A DNA stretch of 64,000 nucleotides from Dyadobacter sp. CY343 (GCF_021390335.1 NZ_JAJUXK010000006.1:372001-436000), one strand, 5' to 3'. Counted from the stretch's first letter, positions 27,218 through 36,417 are shown. Numbers and translations: made by a program. The notes: generated from the letters alone by a model not told the origin.

Positions 27218-28009
27218 ATGATGAAAAAGACTGCCTTACTGATTATCGACGCGCAATATGATTTCTGCAATCCGCAGGGGACATTGTTTGTGCCGGGCGC
27301 GGAGGAAGATATTCAAAGGATCGCCAGACTGATCTCGCTCGACGGCGACAAGATCGACAGCATTTTCGTCACGTTGGACACGCACAAAGTCCTCGATATT
27401 GCGCACCCGCTTTTTTGGGAAGATCAGAATGGAAATACCGTGGCACCTTTTACATTGATCACGGCCGCGGCTGTTAAAGCTGGAAAATGGATTCCGCGCT
27501 ATCATAAAGATTATGTGCTTAAATATCTCGAAAAACTGGAAGAGCAGGGTGAATTCAAACATTTCATCTGGCCGGAACATTGCTTGATCGGCTCCAAAGG
27601 CGCTTCTCTTGACGATACGTTATTGAGTGCAATACTCTCGTGGACGCACCAGACTGGCCGGGATTATGTAGCTGTTTCAAAAGGTATAAATCCGCTGACT
27701 GAACATTTCGGGGTTTTCAAAGCGCAGGTACCCGTCGAAAACGCGCCGGAAACTGACCTGGACCGCGCTTTTCTTTCACAACTTGCTGATTTTGAACAAA
27801 TACTGATTGTAGGAGAAGCCCGCTCGCATTGCGTGGCTACAAGCATTCATCAGATCGTGAAATATGCTCCGGAACTGATTCCGAAGGTTGTCGTACTTTC
27901 GGATTGCATGTCCGACGTTCCGAATTGGGGCTATCTGGCTGACTCTATATTCGAAGAAGCCGCCGAAAAAGGAATGACTTTTTTAAAGGCTAATTCCGTT
28001 CGTTTTTAA
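27218..28009 (+). CDS. Nicotinamidase-like cysteine hydrolase (isochorismatase fold)
   Basis: A 263-residue hydrolase of the isochorismatase-like fold. The catalytic triad expected for nicotinamidases can be placed: Asp in LLIIDAQYDF (residue 11), Lys in AVSKGINP and Cys in EARSHCVATS. Candidate metal ligands are in TLDTHKVLDIAHPLFW. It is longer than typical PncA (180-215 residues), with extra sequence between ~75 and 125, so the substrate may not be nicotinamide. It follows the hypothetical gene at 26639. Confidence 0.75.
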   Translation: MMKKTALLIIDAQYDFCNPQGTLFVPGAEEDIQRIARLISLDGDKIDSIFVTLDTHKVLDIAHPLFWEDQNGNTVAPFTLITAAAVKAGKWIPRYHKDYVLKYLEKLEEQGEFKHFIWPEHCLIGSKGASLDDTLLSAILSWTHQTGRDYVAVSKGINPLTEHFGVFKAQVPVENAPETDLDRAFLSQLADFEQILIVGEARSHCVATSIHQIVKYAPELIPKVVVLSDCMSDVPNWGYLADSIFEEAAEKGMTFLKANSVRF

Positions 28010-28030
28010 GAGCTCGCTTCCCAATTTCAC

Positions 28031-28064
28031 TTTGCAAAAGCCAAACTAAATAGGTTAGGTTTTG
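28031..28064 (+). promoter_or_regulatory. Possible promoter of uvrA
   Basis: TTTG at 28031-28034 is followed after 21 bases by TAGGTTTTG, which is the -7 consensus with one extra base between TA and TTTG. It lies about 60 bases before ATG 28125. Confidence 0.3.
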
Positions 28065-28124
28065 GTTTATATTTAGATCGGTCATTAACCAACTTGAACC
28101 CGATATTTCCCATATTTCCTTTAT

Positions 28125-30989
28125 ATGACGCAATTAACCGTAGCCAGGATTGAAGCTTCCCAATTTGATGATCTGGATCCGAGAGAATACATTCTGATCA
28201 AAGGTGCCCGAGTTAATAATCTAAAAAATATTGATGTTGCAATTCCCCGTAACAAGCTGGTAGTCATTACAGGTTTGTCGGGTTCTGGTAAATCTTCCCT
28301 TGCATTTGATACCCTTTTTGCAGAAGGCCAGCGGATGTATGTGGAGAGTTTGAGCAGTTACGCGCGCCAGTTTCTAGGCAGAATGGAAAAGCCGGAGGTA
28401 GAATATATCAAAGGTATTTCACCGGCTATTGCGATTGAACAAAAGGTAAATACCCGAAACCCGCGCTCGACTGTGGGGACTTCTACTGAGATTTACGATT
28501 ACCTCAAACTGCTTTTTGCGCGGATTGGTCACACTTATTCCCCGGTTTCAGGCGAGCTGGTAAGGAAAGATTCTGTGACCGACGTGGTCAATTACCTGCT
28601 TTCGCACGAGGAAGGTACTCGCGTAATGGTATTGGCGCCGCTGCATATTCGCGAGGGCCGCACACAGAACGAGGAGCTTACTATTTTACTTTCAAAAGGT
28701 TATACCCGAATCGTGATGAACGAAGAGGTACTTTCCATTGAAGATATCCTCGAAAATCCCGACGATTATTCCCAGGCTGGCAACCAGGTTTTTATATTAA
28801 TAGATCGCGCGGCTGTGAAGGCCGACGATGAGGATACGCAGTATCGGCTTTCTGATTCTGTTCAAACTGCTTTTTTTGAAGGTGAGGGTGTTTGTATTAC
28901 CCAGGTTGTGAATGGAGAGCGGCGCGTTTTTTCTGACAAATTCGAGCTCGACGGGATTACTTTCGAGGAGCCGAGTGTCAATTTATTTAGTTTTAATAAT
29001 CCTTTTGGTGCGTGTAAACGTTGTGAGGGTTTTGGTAAAATACTAGGGATCGATCCGGATCTGGTGATTCCTGATAAAAGTCTGTCGGTTTACGAAGGCG
29101 CTATCGCCCCCTGGCGTACTGAGAAAATGAGCGAGTGGCTGGTGCCGCTTGTTCGAAACGGGATCAAGTTCGACTACCCTATTCACCGGCCTTATAAAGA
29201 TCTCACTACTGCTGAAAAAGAGCTGTTATGGACTGGTAATCAATACTTTCAGGGTATCAATGATTTTATAGCCGAACTGGAATCTCAAACACACAAAATA
29301 CAATATCGCGTCATGCTTTCGCGGTTCCGTGGACGCACCGTTTGTCCTGATTGTCGCGGCTCGCGTTTGCGGAAAGATGCTTCGTTTGTAAAAATCGGTG
29401 GCGCATCGATCACAGACCTGGTATTAAAGCCGATCAAAGATGTGGCTGTCTTTTTTCAGGATTTAGAAATAGGCGAGCACGACCGGCAGATCGCGAGACG
29501 CGTTTTGACAGAAATTACTACCCGACTGGATTACATGAATCGCGTCGGCCTGGGATATTTAACATTGAACAGGCTTACAAGTACGTTGTCAGGCGGTGAA
29601 TTTCAGCGCATTAAGCTTGCTACTTCGCTCGGAAGTGCATTGGTTGGCTCAATGTATATTCTGGATGAACCGAGTATCGGGCTGCATCCGCGGGATACGC
29701 AAAGGCTGGTCGGTGTACTGGAATCGCTGCGTGATCTGGGCAATACGCTGATCGTCGTAGAACATGAAGAAGAGGTAATGCACGCGGCCGATCAGATTAT
29801 CGATATTGGCCCGGAAGCGGGAACCGGCGGCGGACACGTGGTTTTTCAGGGTACTCAGGCTGATATTGCCGCATTGAAAGCCAGTGGCGGCGAATATAAT
29901 ACGGATCCTGAAACCCGGTCGCATACGATTGATTTTCTTCTGGGAAATGATTCAATACCAGTTCCTTCCGTGCGCAGAAAAGCACTTCATTTTCTTGAAA
30001 TAAAAGGCGCGAGAGAAAACAATCTGAAAGAGCTGGATGTGAAAATCCCTTTGAATGTACTCACAGTGGTTACCGGCGTCAGCGGCTCGGGTAAATCGAC
30101 TTTGATCCGAAAACTGCTTTACCCTGCCTTAATGCGGATGAAAGGTGAATTCAGCGAAGAGGTAGGACGTTTCGATGAACTTACGGGCAGCGTGGACCGG
30201 ATTGAAGCGGTGGAAATGATCGACCAGAACCCGATCGGAAAATCGTCGCGGTCGAACCCGGTTACTTATATTAAAGCTTACGACTACATCCGGCAAATGA
30301 TGGCCGACCTGCCGTTATCGAAGGCGAGGAGCTATAAACCTTCGCATTTCTCGTTTAATGTCGACGGCGGAAGGTGCGAGATCTGCCAGGGCGAAGGTCA
30401 GGTGAAGATCGAGATGCAATTCATGGCGGACATTTACCTGACTTGTGAAGGCTGCAATGGAAAACGTTTCAAGCAGGAAATCCAGGAGGTAAAATATCAT
30501 GATAAAGATGTAGCTGAAATCCTTGATATGACCGTCGATGAAGCTATTGAATTCTTCCGCGCCTCTGAACCCAAGCTGGTGGACAGATTGCTGCCATTGC
30601 AGGAAGTAGGGCTGGGTTATGTCGGTTTGGGACAATCATCGAATACATTATCAGGCGGTGAGGCTCAACGGGTTAAGTTGGCTTCCTTCCTGGGAAAAGG
30701 TTCTTCCAGCAAAGGAAAAATGCTTTTCATTTTTGACGAACCAACTACGGGACTTCATTTTCATGATATTAAAAAGCTTCTGAAAGCGATCAATGCATTG
30801 GTGGATCAGGGTGATACCGTGATTATTATCGAGCACAATATGGAAGTGATCAAAAGCGCAGACTGGATCATCGACCTAGGTCCCGAAGGTGGCGACGATG
30901 GCGGGCTGCTCACCTTCGCCGGTACTCCCGAGGAGATGATCAAGATTGAAAACAATTATACGGCTGAATTTTTGAAGGGTAAGATTTGA
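28125..30989 (+). CDS. uvrA: Excinuclease ABC subunit A
   Basis: A 954-residue nucleotide-excision-repair ATPase that recognises damaged DNA with UvrB. There are two ABC modules: Walker A GLSGSGKS (~50-57) and GVSGSGKST (~650), signatures TLSGGEFQRIKLA and TLSGGEAQRVKLA, and Walker B segments YILDEPSIGLH and FIFDEPTTGLH. Zinc modules are seen as CKRCEGFG, CPDCRGSR and the CEICQGEGQV...CEGCNGKRF finger. Length is normal for the family. The Xre/RES pair follows in the same direction. Confidence 0.98.
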   Translation: MTQLTVARIEASQFDDLDPREYILIKGARVNNLKNIDVAIPRNKLVVITGLSGSGKSSLAFDTLFAEGQRMYVESLSSYARQFLGRMEKPEVEYIKGISPAIAIEQKVNTRNPRSTVGTSTEIYDYLKLLFARIGHTYSPVSGELVRKDSVTDVVNYLLSHEEGTRVMVLAPLHIREGRTQNEELTILLSKGYTRIVMNEEVLSIEDILENPDDYSQAGNQVFILIDRAAVKADDEDTQYRLSDSVQTAFFEGEGVCITQVVNGERRVFSDKFELDGITFEEPSVNLFSFNNPFGACKRCEGFGKILGIDPDLVIPDKSLSVYEGAIAPWRTEKMSEWLVPLVRNGIKFDYPIHRPYKDLTTAEKELLWTGNQYFQGINDFIAELESQTHKIQYRVMLSRFRGRTVCPDCRGSRLRKDASFVKIGGASITDLVLKPIKDVAVFFQDLEIGEHDRQIARRVLTEITTRLDYMNRVGLGYLTLNRLTSTLSGGEFQRIKLATSLGSALVGSMYILDEPSIGLHPRDTQRLVGVLESLRDLGNTLIVVEHEEEVMHAADQIIDIGPEAGTGGGHVVFQGTQADIAALKASGGEYNTDPETRSHTIDFLLGNDSIPVPSVRRKALHFLEIKGARENNLKELDVKIPLNVLTVVTGVSGSGKSTLIRKLLYPALMRMKGEFSEEVGRFDELTGSVDRIEAVEMIDQNPIGKSSRSNPVTYIKAYDYIRQMMADLPLSKARSYKPSHFSFNVDGGRCEICQGEGQVKIEMQFMADIYLTCEGCNGKRFKQEIQEVKYHDKDVAEILDMTVDEAIEFFRASEPKLVDRLLPLQEVGLGYVGLGQSSNTLSGGEAQRVKLASFLGKGSSSKGKMLFIFDEPTTGLHFHDIKKLLKAINALVDQGDTVIIIEHNMEVIKSADWIIDLGPEGGDDGGLLTFAGTPEEMIKIENNYTAEFLKGKI

Positions 30990-31015
30990 TCTTTGACAAA
31001 AGTCACTTATATTTA
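30985..31015 (+). promoter_or_regulatory. Promoter of the Xre/RES pair, overlapping the uvrA stop
   Basis: TTTG at 30985-30988, overlapping the uvrA stop codon, is followed after 19 bases by TATATTTA (31008-31015), one base off the TAnnTTTG consensus. ATG 31041 is 25 bases further on. Confidence 0.45.
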
Positions 31016-31040
31016 AGACATAATTCACTAATTAAAGATT

Positions 31041-31472
31041 ATGTCGGCGCCCGTTAGCATGTTTCACGAAGACTTTGTTCCCTATGGATCAAAGCATTCA
31101 TCTGATTTCAGTCTGATCCGGATTTCACGCGAAGGCGTTTTGCGCGCCACTGCTGATGAAGTTTCGGATCTGGTTGGATTGACGGATAATGAAGTTGCCT
31201 ATGTACTGGGCATGACGCCGCGTAATTTGCACCGCATTCAGGCTGATAAAAAACTCGGAACTGATGCTTCCGAGCGGCTGCTGCTTTTAAAGAATGTCTT
31301 AAACCATGCCCTCGACACATTCGAGGGCAAAAGTAATACAGTGCGGAACTGGCTGCGCACACCCCTGAGTGAGCTTGACGACCAATCGCCGTTACAATTA
31401 ATGGATACGATTACCGGCTTTGGGCTGGTGGAAGATGTACTCGGCCGCCTGGATTACGGCCTTCCAGCCTGA
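31041..31472 (+). CDS. Xre/MbcA/ParS-type antitoxin
   Basis: A 143-residue protein of the Xre-type antitoxins paired with RES toxins. The middle has a helix-turn-helix (LVGLTDNEVAYVLGMTPRNLHRIQ), and the C-terminus a DUF2384 domain (NWLRTPLSELDDQSPLQLMDTITGFGLVEDVLGRLDYG, seen in parts). It should bind and silence the RES toxin and repress its own promoter. Stop codon is ten bases before the toxin start. Confidence 0.9.
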   Translation: MSAPVSMFHEDFVPYGSKHSSDFSLIRISREGVLRATADEVSDLVGLTDNEVAYVLGMTPRNLHRIQADKKLGTDASERLLLLKNVLNHALDTFEGKSNTVRNWLRTPLSELDDQSPLQLMDTITGFGLVEDVLGRLDYGLPA

Positions 31473-31482
31473 CGCTGCAATT

Positions 31483-31947
31483 ATGGCTGTTGTTTACAGG
31501 ATCATCCGGGAAAAATTTAAAGACAACCCACTTTCCACAGAAGGCAGCCGCCTGTTCGGTGCGCGCTGGAACCCGAAAGGTATTGGTGTATTATACACGA
31601 CGACTACGCCCGAATTAGGACTGATTGAGACGCTGGCGCACGCGCCGGGAGTCCGATATGAGGATTTGCCGGTTTACTGGCTTTCATCCATTGATATGCC
31701 TGATGATATCCGTTATTTTTCGAGAGCGGAAATGCCGGATTTCTGGCAGGACAGAAACTATGATCGTACGCAATTCTGGCTTCACCAGTGGCTAATAAAT
31801 CCGGATACGCTGGCCGTGGGGCTACCTTCTGTAATAGTCCCTTTTTCCTTCAACATCATCATTCATCCCCGGCATCCTGATTTTGAACAGGTAACCTTGC
31901 TTTCACAGGAGAGAATTCCCATCGACCGCCGGATCTGGAAGGGTTGA
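31483..31947 (+). CDS. RES-domain toxin (NAD-degrading family)
   Basis: A 154-residue RES-domain protein, named for conserved Arg, Glu and Ser. Visible are VYRIIR near the N-terminus, SRLFGARWNPKG, the LYTTTTPELGLIETLAH segment with the Glu, and VPFSFNIIIHPRHPDF with the Ser. Studied RES toxins degrade NAD+ and stop growth. ATG 31483 starts just before the first RES strand; a longer frame from 31420 would overlap the antitoxin. Confidence 0.9.
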   Translation: MAVVYRIIREKFKDNPLSTEGSRLFGARWNPKGIGVLYTTTTPELGLIETLAHAPGVRYEDLPVYWLSSIDMPDDIRYFSRAEMPDFWQDRNYDRTQFWLHQWLINPDTLAVGLPSVIVPFSFNIIIHPRHPDFEQVTLLSQERIPIDRRIWKG

Positions 31948-32045
31948 TAGCATTTTATTCAATAGCCTAAACTGACTTTCAGGGCGTAATTCACAGTAAA
32001 GAAAATGTTCCAAAGCCTTATTGAGGCAAAAAATAGCTTTGTACT

Positions 32046-32882
32046 ATGAAACTATATAAAACAGAAAACGGCATTATTCTTGAAAAAGAAGACGTTTTTT
32101 ATCGACTGCACGAAACTGACTGGGATATTGCTGTAAACCGGGATAATCTGTACGAGTGGCTTCAAGTTCAGACTGAACAGCTGATCCCGATCGTGTTTAC
32201 GGACGATCTTCCGATGCCTGAAATTTTGGCACCTATTGGTTCTCAGGAAGTTTGGGCTTCGGGAGTTACCTATTTTAAAAGTCGGACTGCGCGCATGGAG
32301 GAATCCGAAAAAGCCGGTGGCGGCAGTTTCTACGACCGCGTGTACGAGGCCGAGCGACCAGAGCTTTTTTTCAAATCCATCGCCTGGCGTGTAGTAGGAA
32401 ATCATGGAACTGTGCGGATCCGCCGCGATTCTACGTGGGATGTTCCTGAGCCGGAACTGACATTATTCGCCTCTTCTTCGGGAACGCTGGTTGGCTATAC
32501 GATCGGGAATGATATGAGCTCGCGTAGCATTGAGGGAGAAAACCCTTTGTATTTGCCGCAGGCCAAATCTTACACCGGAAGTGCCGCATTGGGACCCTGC
32601 TTATACGTGCCTGAATTTGCATTGACGGACGACACCGTGATAGATTTATCTATCGTGCGCGATGGAGAGGAAGTTTTCAATGGAGAGGTTACCCTGGCAC
32701 AAATGAAACGGAAACCGGAAGAACTGCTGCATTATCTTTTCCTCGAAATGTCATTTCCGCACGGCGCCTACCTGATGACGGGTACAGGAATCGTGCCTTC
32801 CTCCGACTTTACACTACAAAAAAATGATACTGTGCACATTACGATCGAGCCGATTGGCACATTGACCAATGTAGTGGGATAA
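32046..32882 (+). CDS. Fumarylacetoacetate hydrolase-family protein
   Basis: A 278-residue member of the FAH family, which acts on 2-oxo acids with a bound divalent metal. The metal site is suggested by the EPELTLF motif and IGNDMSSRSIEGENP. The N-terminal part with VWASGVTYFKSRTARMEES resembles the branch that includes 2-keto-3-deoxy-D-arabinonate dehydratase, so a sugar-acid dehydratase role is possible. No sugar-acid pathway genes are adjacent. Confidence 0.8.
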   Translation: MKLYKTENGIILEKEDVFYRLHETDWDIAVNRDNLYEWLQVQTEQLIPIVFTDDLPMPEILAPIGSQEVWASGVTYFKSRTARMEESEKAGGGSFYDRVYEAERPELFFKSIAWRVVGNHGTVRIRRDSTWDVPEPELTLFASSSGTLVGYTIGNDMSSRSIEGENPLYLPQAKSYTGSAALGPCLYVPEFALTDDTVIDLSIVRDGEEVFNGEVTLAQMKRKPEELLHYLFLEMSFPHGAYLMTGTGIVPSSDFTLQKNDTVHITIEPIGTLTNVVG

Positions 32883-32889
32883 AAAAAGA

Positions 32890-32913
32890 GGAGCTGCCAT
32901 TACTGGCAGCTCC
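32890..32913 (-). terminator. Terminator hairpin between convergent genes
   Basis: A perfect 10-base inverted repeat (GGAGCTGCCA / TGGCAGCTCC) with loop TTAC. On the minus strand it is followed by a run of seven T, so it best serves the 32939-33337 gene, but it may stop the FAH transcript as well. Confidence 0.8.
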
Positions 32914-32938
32914 TTACATTTAAAGATAGAAGTTATGG

Positions 32939-33337
32939 CTACGAATTGCTGACGGGAGTGAGGCCGACAAATGCATATAACATGCAGCGAAAGGCTCCGA
33001 TTAACTTGTGAACAATTGATTTGTCTGAGTTTTCGCTTTTTTCACTATCGAAAAAAGAAGCGGGCCCTTCTTCCAGAATCCTCTCATTCAACGTAGCAGA
33101 TTCAGCAACCTGAGTCGACAGGCTTGCATTCAAAAAGCTTGCGTTATGTTTCGCCTGAACGGCAGGTTTTGATATTTTAATAGCTGACTTCACTTTTCTA
33201 GTGGCAATCTTTTCGGTTACCACTTCTTTTCCTGATTGTAACTTTCTGTGCGCGACGAACATGTTGTGAACATATCCGGTCGCTTCCGCCTGAAAGCTGA
33301 AAAGAGCTAGAAATATTAAGAGTTTGATCGTTTTCAT
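32939..33337 (-). CDS. Small secreted hypothetical protein
   Basis: A 132-residue protein with a clear signal peptide (KLLIFLALFSFQAEA). The mature part is Lys/Ser/Ala-rich, with the basic stretch RKVKSAIKISKP, and ends with a weakly hydrophobic segment (LIGAFRCMLYAFVGLTPV). I do not recognise a family. It is a single-gene unit with its own likely promoter (33400) and a strong terminator. Confidence 0.65.
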   Translation of the reverse strand: MKTIKLLIFLALFSFQAEATGYVHNMFVAHRKLQSGKEVVTEKIATRKVKSAIKISKPAVQAKHNASFLNASLSTQVAESATLNERILEEGPASFFDSEKSENSDKSIVHKLIGAFRCMLYAFVGLTPVSNS

Positions 33338-33399
33338 GGCATTGCTGGTTTCAGTCTTTCAGAAAATCCTTTCAGAATTGTTGTAACTAATTGACTCTA

Positions 33400-33407
33400 C
33401 AAATATA
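33400..33407 (-). promoter_or_regulatory. Promoter -7 box of the small secreted protein gene
   Basis: On the minus strand this reads TATATTTG, an exact TAnnTTTG match; ATTG, one base off TTTG, lies 21 bases upstream. The leader would be about 55 bases. Confidence 0.5.
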
Positions 33408-33604
33408 TATGTTTTGTTAGGTATCTTGCAATACATAGTACCTTGTTTTTAACAAAAATTATGAAAAATTTTTGGGTACGGATTGAATAGAAATTTTCTA
33501 ACTGATTTACAGATGTAAAGTTAGCTGCGAAAGTTGCATGCGGAAAACAAAAAAGACGAAACGCGGGATTAAGCGCCTGAACCTTAGCGAGCCAGGGATA
33601 AAAC

Positions 33605-33636
33605 GAAAACGCCGGCTCCTAAGAGTCGGCGTTTTC
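33605..33636 (-). terminator. Terminator hairpin downstream of der
   Basis: Arms GAAAACGCCGGCTC and GAGTCGGCGTTTTC pair at 13 of 14 positions (one G-T) around loop CTAA. It lies 23 bases after the der stop on the minus strand, with T-rich sequence in the distal arm. Confidence 0.75.
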
Positions 33637-33659
33637 AACATTATGACTATTTCAAATCC

Positions 33660-34970
33660 TTATTTTTCCCGGAAGAAAATGGTGATTGGTACACCAGAAA
33701 AATCGAAATTCTCTCTCATCCTGTTTTCAAGATACCTTAAATAAGGCTCTTTCACGTGCTTTGGATTACTACTGAAAAACACGAATGTCGGTGAAGGCGT
33801 AGGCAGCTGGATCATATATTTAATATTAATATACTTCCCTCTGTGCGCCGGCGGCGGATATTTCTCGATTTCCGCCTGCATTACGTCATTCAGTTTTGAG
33901 GTAGTAATCTTCTTGGTTTTATTCTGATAAACCTCCATTGCTTTCTCCATCACCTGGTGAATGCGCTGCTTTTCAACTACCGACGCAAAAATGATCGGCA
34001 TATAATTCATCGGAGCCAGCTTTTCAAGCAATGCTTTTTTATATGTATCAGCAGTCTTCGAGTCTTTTTCGACCAAATCCCACTTGTTTACCATAATCAC
34101 AATCCCTTTTTTCGCCCTATCCGCCTGACCGATGATATTCATATCCTGGCCTTCCAGACCCAAAGTCGCATCGAGCAAAATGATACAAACGTCCGATTCT
34201 TCCATTGCTTTCACCGAACGCAAGGTCGAATAGAATTCAATATCCTCCTTCACACGAGATTTCCGGCGGATTCCGGCTGTATCGGTCAGGATAAATTCCA
34301 TTCCGAATGCATTGTAATGCGTGTGGATCGCGTCGCGGGTAGTTCCTGCAATGTCGGTCACTATACTCCGGTCGGTTCCTGTCAAAACGTTCAGGAACGA
34401 AGATTTACCAACATTCGGGCGGCCCATAATTGCAATGCGGGGAATACCTTCTTCAGGGTTCTCAATTCCATTTGTATCAAAATGACTGATCACTTTGTCG
34501 AGCAACTCACCTGTTCCGAAACCGGTTTGAGAGGAAATTGCAAAAATCTCGTCGCCAAGACCTAATTCATAAAACTCCGCCGCCGATTGATAACGTTCCT
34601 GCGTCTCCGCTTTGTTGGCAACCAGGTAAACCGGTTTATTAAAACGTCTCAGAACATTTGCAAAATCCTTGTCCAGATCCGTCAAACCGGTCATTGTATC
34701 AACCATAAACAATACGACCGTCGATTCTTCAATGGCCAATTCCACCTGATCGCGGATCGCGCCTTCAAAAATATCTTCCGAACCCACTACATATCCACCG
34801 GTATCTATAACTGTAAAATACTGGTCAGTCCACTCTCCATAACCATAATGGCGGTCGCGTGTTACGCCGCTCTGGTTGTCCATAATAGCCTTGCGGCTTT
34901 CAGTAAGACGGTTGAACAAGGTAGATTTACCTACATTCGGACGTCCTACTATTGAAATAATATTTGCCAT
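33660..34970 (-). CDS. der: Ribosome-assembly GTPase Der (EngA)
   Basis: A 436-residue GTPase with two tandem G domains, needed for 50S subunit maturation. Each has a P-loop GRPNVGKS (~8-15 and ~180-187) and its own G3 (DTGG, DTAG) and G4 motif (ANKA, VNKWD). The C-terminal KH-like domain (PTPSPTFVFFSSNP) follows. It lies 58 bases after era in the same direction; the two are likely one operon. Confidence 0.97.
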   Translation of the reverse strand: MANIISIVGRPNVGKSTLFNRLTESRKAIMDNQSGVTRDRHYGYGEWTDQYFTVIDTGGYVVGSEDIFEGAIRDQVELAIEESTVVLFMVDTMTGLTDLDKDFANVLRRFNKPVYLVANKAETQERYQSAAEFYELGLGDEIFAISSQTGFGTGELLDKVISHFDTNGIENPEEGIPRIAIMGRPNVGKSSFLNVLTGTDRSIVTDIAGTTRDAIHTHYNAFGMEFILTDTAGIRRKSRVKEDIEFYSTLRSVKAMEESDVCIILLDATLGLEGQDMNIIGQADRAKKGIVIMVNKWDLVEKDSKTADTYKKALLEKLAPMNYMPIIFASVVEKQRIHQVMEKAMEVYQNKTKKITTSKLNDVMQAEIEKYPPPAHRGKYINIKYMIQLPTPSPTFVFFSSNPKHVKEPYLRYLENRMRENFDFSGVPITIFFREK

Positions 34971-35028
34971 TTTACTTATTTGATCTGGTCCAAACGATAG
35001 GGTTGCTACCGTTTTTCATTCATTTATA

Positions 35029-35946
35029 TTAATCTTCATATCCGAACTGGCGGAGCTTATTTTCTTTGCTTCTCCAATCGGGTTCAACTTTCACGTGCTG
35101 TTCCAGGAAAACCTTCTTACCAAAAAATGCTTCGAGATCGTGGCGAGCCTGCGAACCTACTCTTTTAAGCATTTCCCCTTTCTCGCCGATCAGGATACCT
35201 TTCTGGCTTTTACGTTCTACTAAAATCTCTGCACGGATGACGATAATATCGTCCTTTTCCTTGAATTCTGTGATTACTACTTCGGAGCTGTATGGAATTT
35301 CCTGGCGATAATTCAGAAAGATCTTCTCGCGGATCATTTCGGAAGCAAAGAAACGCTCCGGCTTGTCGGTTAGTTCGTCTTCCTGAAAATACGGCGGGTG
35401 GAAAGGCAGGCGGGTTATTACAGCATCAAATAAAGTAGCAATGTTCGCATTTTCGAGCGCCGAAATAGGAACAATAGCCGAGGGTTGGATCTCCGCTTCC
35501 CACTCAGCCATTTTTGCATTCACATGCTCCTGGTCCGACAGGTCAATTTTATTCAATACCAAAATTACCGGTGCATCAGTACGCTTCAAAAGCGGCAAAA
35601 CTTCGTGTTCCGCAACTTTCTCTGCCACTTCAACCACAAACAAAACCACGTCGGCATCTTCCAAAGAACCTTTTACAAAGGTCATCATCGAATCGTGCAG
35701 CTTATAAGCGGGCTTAATTACACCCGGCGTGTCCGAATACACTAATTGAAAAGGAATTTCTTCATGCGTTCCATTCAATATCCCTAAAATACGATGTCTG
35801 GTCGTCTGCGCTTTTGACGTGATGATCGACATTTTCTCCCCTACCAACACATTCATCAGCGTGGATTTTCCAACATTCGGTTTCCCGATAATGCTAACAA
35901 AACCAGCCCGATGATTACGCAGAGGAGCTTCTTGATTTTCTTCCAT
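35029..35946 (-). CDS. era: GTPase Era
   Basis: A 305-residue GTPase that binds 16S rRNA and acts in 30S maturation. G1 is GKPNVGKST, G3 is DTPG, G4 is LNKIDL; the C-terminal KH domain shows RKSQKGILIGEKGEMLKRVG. ATG 35946 is chosen; an upstream in-frame start at 36009 adds 21 residues not expected in Era. A TAnnTTTG box on the minus strand (36036-36043) would give a leader near 85 bases. Confidence 0.96.
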   Translation of the reverse strand: MEENQEAPLRNHRAGFVSIIGKPNVGKSTLMNVLVGEKMSIITSKAQTTRHRILGILNGTHEEIPFQLVYSDTPGVIKPAYKLHDSMMTFVKGSLEDADVVLFVVEVAEKVAEHEVLPLLKRTDAPVILVLNKIDLSDQEHVNAKMAEWEAEIQPSAIVPISALENANIATLFDAVITRLPFHPPYFQEDELTDKPERFFASEMIREKIFLNYRQEIPYSSEVVITEFKEKDDIIVIRAEILVERKSQKGILIGEKGEMLKRVGSQARHDLEAFFGKKVFLEQHVKVEPDWRSKENKLRQFGYED

Positions 35947-36035
35947 AACCTTTATTAATACATAACTGGAATTAGAAATTAGCGGAAAATTCTCAGAAAT
36001 CCCTGACAATTAAGGGCTTCATCCTAATTTGAGTG

Positions 36036-36043
36036 CAAAACTA
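36036..36043 (-). promoter_or_regulatory. Candidate promoter -7 box for era-der
   Basis: On the minus strand this reads TAGTTTTG, matching TAnnTTTG. No exact -33 TTTG at the expected distance. Confidence 0.4.
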
Positions 36044-36152
36044 CGGTTTTCCCGGCAGCATATCGCCATAGAAGAGAGAGTATTCGCGAATAGAATTTTC
36101 AAATAGTTGTAAATTTTTTTTCAAAAAAGCTGGCATCATAAAAATTTAGACG

Positions 36153-36160
36153 TATGTTTG
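36153..36160 (+). promoter_or_regulatory. Promoter -7 box of the tRNA-fMet gene
   Basis: TATGTTTG is an exact TAnnTTTG match, ending 16 bases before the tRNA. The expected -33 position holds GCTGG, not TTTG; this fits partly. Confidence 0.5.
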
Positions 36161-36176
36161 CACTCCAATTCAACGC

Positions 36177-36249
<73 letters not shown>

Positions 36250-36256
36250 CTCGATT

Positions 36257-36286
36257 AAAGTCGCTAACCAGTTTAGCGACTTTTTT
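36257..36286 (+). terminator. Terminator after tRNA-fMet
   Basis: An 11-base perfect inverted repeat (AAAGTCGCTAA / TTAGCGACTTT) with a 5-base loop runs into six T. It starts eight bases after the tRNA end. Confidence 0.88.
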
Positions 36287-36331
36287 ATTTAAAAGGTTTA
36301 CAAGCAGGCTTTTGCAAAAAAGATTTTAAAC

Positions 36332-36363
36332 TTTGACATAATTTAATTTTTTGTCTACCTTTG
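36332..36363 (+). promoter_or_regulatory. Strong Bacteroidota promoter of rpmH
   Basis: TTTG at 36332-36335, exactly 20 bases of spacer, then TACCTTTG at 36356-36363: a full match to the TTTG-N19-21-TAnnTTTG consensus. The predicted leader before ATG 36418 is about 48 bases. Confidence 0.75.
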
Positions 36364-36417
36364 CAAGCCCAAATTACGGGCAGACAGAGATTTATATCGC
36401 AATAATTTGATACTGAG

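Larger units (their letters stand above)
33338..33659. other. Intergenic region with promoter and terminator
   Basis: This 322-base spacer holds the promoter of the leftward small secreted protein and, at its right end, the der terminator hairpin. The rest (about 33410-33600) is AT-rich with no gene that I can support; a short rightward frame from 33538 runs into der antisense and has no homology I recognise. Confidence 0.6.

Noticed and set aside
33957..34565. Open frame of 202 codons antisense to der
   Set aside because: Shadow of a near-invariant GTPase gene.
34985..35015. Weak dyad AACGGTAG / CTATCGTT between era and der
   Set aside because: One mismatch, no T-run; not a convincing terminator, and the genes appear to be one operon.
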